From contig NZ_JAAIXZ010000001.1 of assembly GCF_010894435.1 (NCBI RefSeq), positions 712,322 through 776,321 of the forward strand: DNA of 64,000 nucleotides, given 5' to 3'. Positions 62,296 to 64,000 of the stretch are shown here, one piece after another. Origin of the DNA: Pyxidicoccus trucidator (GTDB lineage: Bacteria; Myxococcota; Myxococcia; Myxococcales; Myxococcaceae). The notes under the pieces were generated by a model. That model had not been told where the DNA came from and made no database searches. It was given only the letters and a program-made list of their open reading frames with translations. The position numbers and the translations under genes were made by a program. Position 1 is the stretch's first letter. The number at the start of each line of letters is the position of its first letter.

Positions 62296-62301
62296 TCGGC
62301 C

Positions 62302-63843
62302 ATGACTCCCGCGCACAAGGTCCTGCTCTGCATCCTGGACGGCTGGGGCATCCGCCAGGAGCGTGATGCGAATGCCATCCTCCTGGCTGGCACGCCCCAC
62401 CTCGACAAGCTGGCGAGCCCCTACCCCTTCACCGAGCTGCAGACGGCCGGCCTGGCCGTGGGCCTGCCCGAGGGGCAGATGGGCAACTCGGAGGTGGGCC
62501 ACACCAACATCGGCGCTGGCCGAGTCGTCTACCAGGACCTGGTGCGCATCAACCGCGCCGCTGAGTCCGGCGAGCTGGGCCAGAACCCCGTGCTCCGCGC
62601 GGCCATGGACGGCGTGAAGGCGGACGGCAAGGCGCTGCACCTGCTCGGGCTGGTGTCTCCCGGCGGCGTGCACTCGTCCATGGAGCACCTGTACGCGCTG
62701 CTGCGCGCCGCGCGTGAGCGGGGTGTCCCCCACGTCTATGTGCACGCCTTCCTGGACGGTCGCGACACGCCGCCGCAGAGCGCGCTGGGCTACGTGGAGG
62801 AGCTGGAGCGCTTCCTCCACGAGACGCATGCCGGCCGCATCGCCACGGTGAGCGGGCGCTACTACGCCATGGACCGCGACAAGCGGTGGGACCGGGTGCA
62901 GCTCGCCTACGAGGCGCTGGTGTACGGCAGGGGCCCCAAGGCACCGGACGCGCTGAGCGCCATCCGCGCGTCCTACGCGGAGAAGGTGACGGACGAGTTC
63001 GTGAAGCCCACGGTGCTGGCCAGCGGCGACGGCACGCCGGTGGGCCGCATCCAGGACGGCGACACGGTGCTCTTCTTCAACTTCCGCGCGGACCGGGCCC
63101 GGGAGCTGACGAAGGCGCTCGCGTACCCGGACTTCAAGGAGTTCGACCGGGGTGGACTGCGGCTGGGCCGCTACGTCTGCATGACCCAGTACGATGAGAC
63201 TTTCGACTTGCCGGTGGCCTTCGCGCCGGACCAGCCGCAGGACATCTTCCCGGAATTGCTGTCCCAGAGGGGCCTGCGCCAGCTGCGCACGGCGGAGACG
63301 GAGAAGTACGCGCACGTGACGTTCTTCTTCAACGGCGGCCGCGAGGTGGTGTACCCGGGCGAGGACCGGTACATGGTGCCCAGCCCGCGCGACGTGAAGA
63401 CGTACGACTTGAAGCCGGAGATGGCCGCGCGCGAGGTGACGGCGGAGCTGGTGCGGCGTCTCGACTCGGGGACGTACGACTTCGCGCTGGTGAACTTCGC
63501 CAACCCGGACATGGTGGGCCACAGCGGCCGGCTGGACGCGGCGATGCAGGCGGTGCGGGTGGTGGACGAGTGCCTCGGCGTGCTCGGCAAGGCGTGCGAG
63601 CGCAATGGCTGGGTGCTGGCCATCTCCGCGGACCACGGCAACTGCGAGCAGATGGTGGACCCGGTGACGGGCGAGCCGCACACCGCGCACACCCTCAACC
63701 CCGTCCCCTTCCACCTCATCCACCCGGCCTTCCGGGGACAGAAGCTGCGGCCGGGCATCCTCGCGGACATCGCCCCCACGCTGTGCAAGGTGATGGGGCT
63801 GCCGCAGTCGAAGGAGATGAACCGGATGGGGCTGCTGCCGTGA
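62302..63843 (+). CDS. gpmI: Cofactor-independent phosphoglycerate mutase
   Basis: 513 residues; interconverts 3- and 2-phosphoglycerate using two Mn ions and a phosphoserine. Metal Asp13 is in LLCILDGWG, phosphoserine Ser63 in GQMGNSEVGHTNIGAG, further parts HAFLDGRDTPPQSA, GRYYAMDRDKRWDRV, NFRADRARELTKA, YDFALVNFANPDMVGHSG and ISADHGNCEQM. Complete and typical. It is followed after 18 bases by a comF-like gene. Confidence 0.96.
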   Translation: MTPAHKVLLCILDGWGIRQERDANAILLAGTPHLDKLASPYPFTELQTAGLAVGLPEGQMGNSEVGHTNIGAGRVVYQDLVRINRAAESGELGQNPVLRAAMDGVKADGKALHLLGLVSPGGVHSSMEHLYALLRAARERGVPHVYVHAFLDGRDTPPQSALGYVEELERFLHETHAGRIATVSGRYYAMDRDKRWDRVQLAYEALVYGRGPKAPDALSAIRASYAEKVTDEFVKPTVLASGDGTPVGRIQDGDTVLFFNFRADRARELTKALAYPDFKEFDRGGLRLGRYVCMTQYDETFDLPVAFAPDQPQDIFPELLSQRGLRQLRTAETEKYAHVTFFFNGGREVVYPGEDRYMVPSPRDVKTYDLKPEMAAREVTAELVRRLDSGTYDFALVNFANPDMVGHSGRLDAAMQAVRVVDECLGVLGKACERNGWVLAISADHGNCEQMVDPVTGEPHTAHTLNPVPFHLIHPAFRGQKLRPGILADIAPTLCKVMGLPQSKEMNRMGLLP

Positions 63844-63861
63844 GCAGCACGGGGCGGTGAC

Positions 63862-64000
63862 GTGCTGAAGGCGCTGCTCGACTTGCTCTACCCGCCTTCG
63901 TGCATCGCCTGCGCGAAGGTGCTGCCGGGCCCCGGCGCCTTCTTCTGCGAGGCGTGCGACACCGCGCTGGAGCGGCTGCCTCCGGCGTGCTGCCGCACCT
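63862..64000 (+). CDS. ComF-family phosphoribosyltransferase-like protein (3' end outside window)
   Basis: Only the first 46 codons are visible: MLKALLDLLYPPSCIACAKVL, then FFCEACDTALERLPPACC. The paired CxxC units at Cys14/Cys17 and Cys30/Cys33 and the LLYPPSC entry are typical of ComF, whose N-terminal zinc finger precedes a phosphoribosyltransferase-like domain needed for DNA uptake. The GTG start follows GGGGCGGTGAC. It begins 18 bases after gpmI and is likely co-transcribed. Confidence 0.82.
   Translation, partial: MLKALLDLLYPPSCIACAKVLPGPGAFFCEACDTALERLPPACCRT

Noticed and set aside
60985-63723. A 912-codon minus-strand frame opposite the RtcB-like and gpmI genes
   Set aside because: His/Arg/Val/Gln-rich shadow with no motif, while both genes on the plus strand have complete active sites.

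Overview
The window is GC-rich (roughly 70 %) bacterial chromosome with dense genes and strong third-position G/C bias. It looks like a myxobacterium, most likely Myxococcaceae (Myxococcus, Corallococcus or Pyxidicoccus). The reasons are the many lipoproteins and Cys-rich secreted proteins, an AgmX/PglI-type C-terminal domain protein, a DUF4476 protein, a PEGA protein, several two-component proteins with a sigma-54 activator, an oxygen-type protoporphyrinogen oxidase and a chitinase. I see no rRNA, tRNA, CRISPR array, insertion sequence or prophage.

Layout. 1-3483: end of hemY, a 40-aa membrane peptide, and a LytS/LytTR kinase-regulator pair. 3718-7707 (minus): two lipoproteins and a GCS2 ligase. 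7831-10387: rlmN, an aldo/keto reductase, a small unknown protein. 10451-14160 (minus): nucleotidyl cyclase, CpdA-like phosphoesterase, lipoprotein, and a Cys-rich HExxHxxGxxH protein, closely packed. 14245-18413: PEGA protein, gluQRS, a membrane protein, a perfect 23-bp inverted repeat, an AgmX-like protein. 18443-21936: a DUF6311-like membrane protein bracketed by the AgmX-like gene and a decayed copy of it, then GNAT and miaE. 21952-28318: SLC13 permease, pckG with a terminator, TPR protein, solute-binding lipoprotein. 28299-33002 (minus): bioB-bioF-bioD behind a BirA-like operator, then a small protein and an aminotransferase. 33091-36190: stress membrane protein, radA, luciferase-like monooxygenase. 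36702-41699: GH18 chitinase lipoprotein and a GT2-GT4 fusion, each followed by a strong hairpin. 41748-47704: RibD-C reductase, DUF4476 protein, peptidoglycan hydrolase, sensor kinase, chemoreceptor. 47921-54417: P450 divergent from ACP, FadJ-like, SDR and fatty-acyl-AMP ligase genes. 54473-64000: Nudix, NtrC-type regulator, coiled-coil protein, lipoprotein, beta-barrel, TPR, rsfS-rlmH, RtcB-like ligase, gpmI, start of comF.

Most notable. (1) The 47.9-54.4 kb block looks like a compact acyl-ACP modification pathway without a ketosynthase. Its FadJ-like protein keeps the hydratase glutamates but has a ruined dehydrogenase half, and a neighbouring SDR with an NAD-type beta-2 Asp could supply the lost step. 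(2) rlmH appears to start at CTG, overlapping the rsfS stop. (3) A TANNNT hexamer sits 6-11 nt before about ten start codons, suggesting leaderless or near-leaderless mRNAs. (4) A degenerate AgmX-like remnant flanks the DUF6311-like gene. (5) A BirA-like operator precedes bioB.

Limits: all calls rest on reading translations and motifs by eye. No searches were run, and start codons are choices explained entry by entry.
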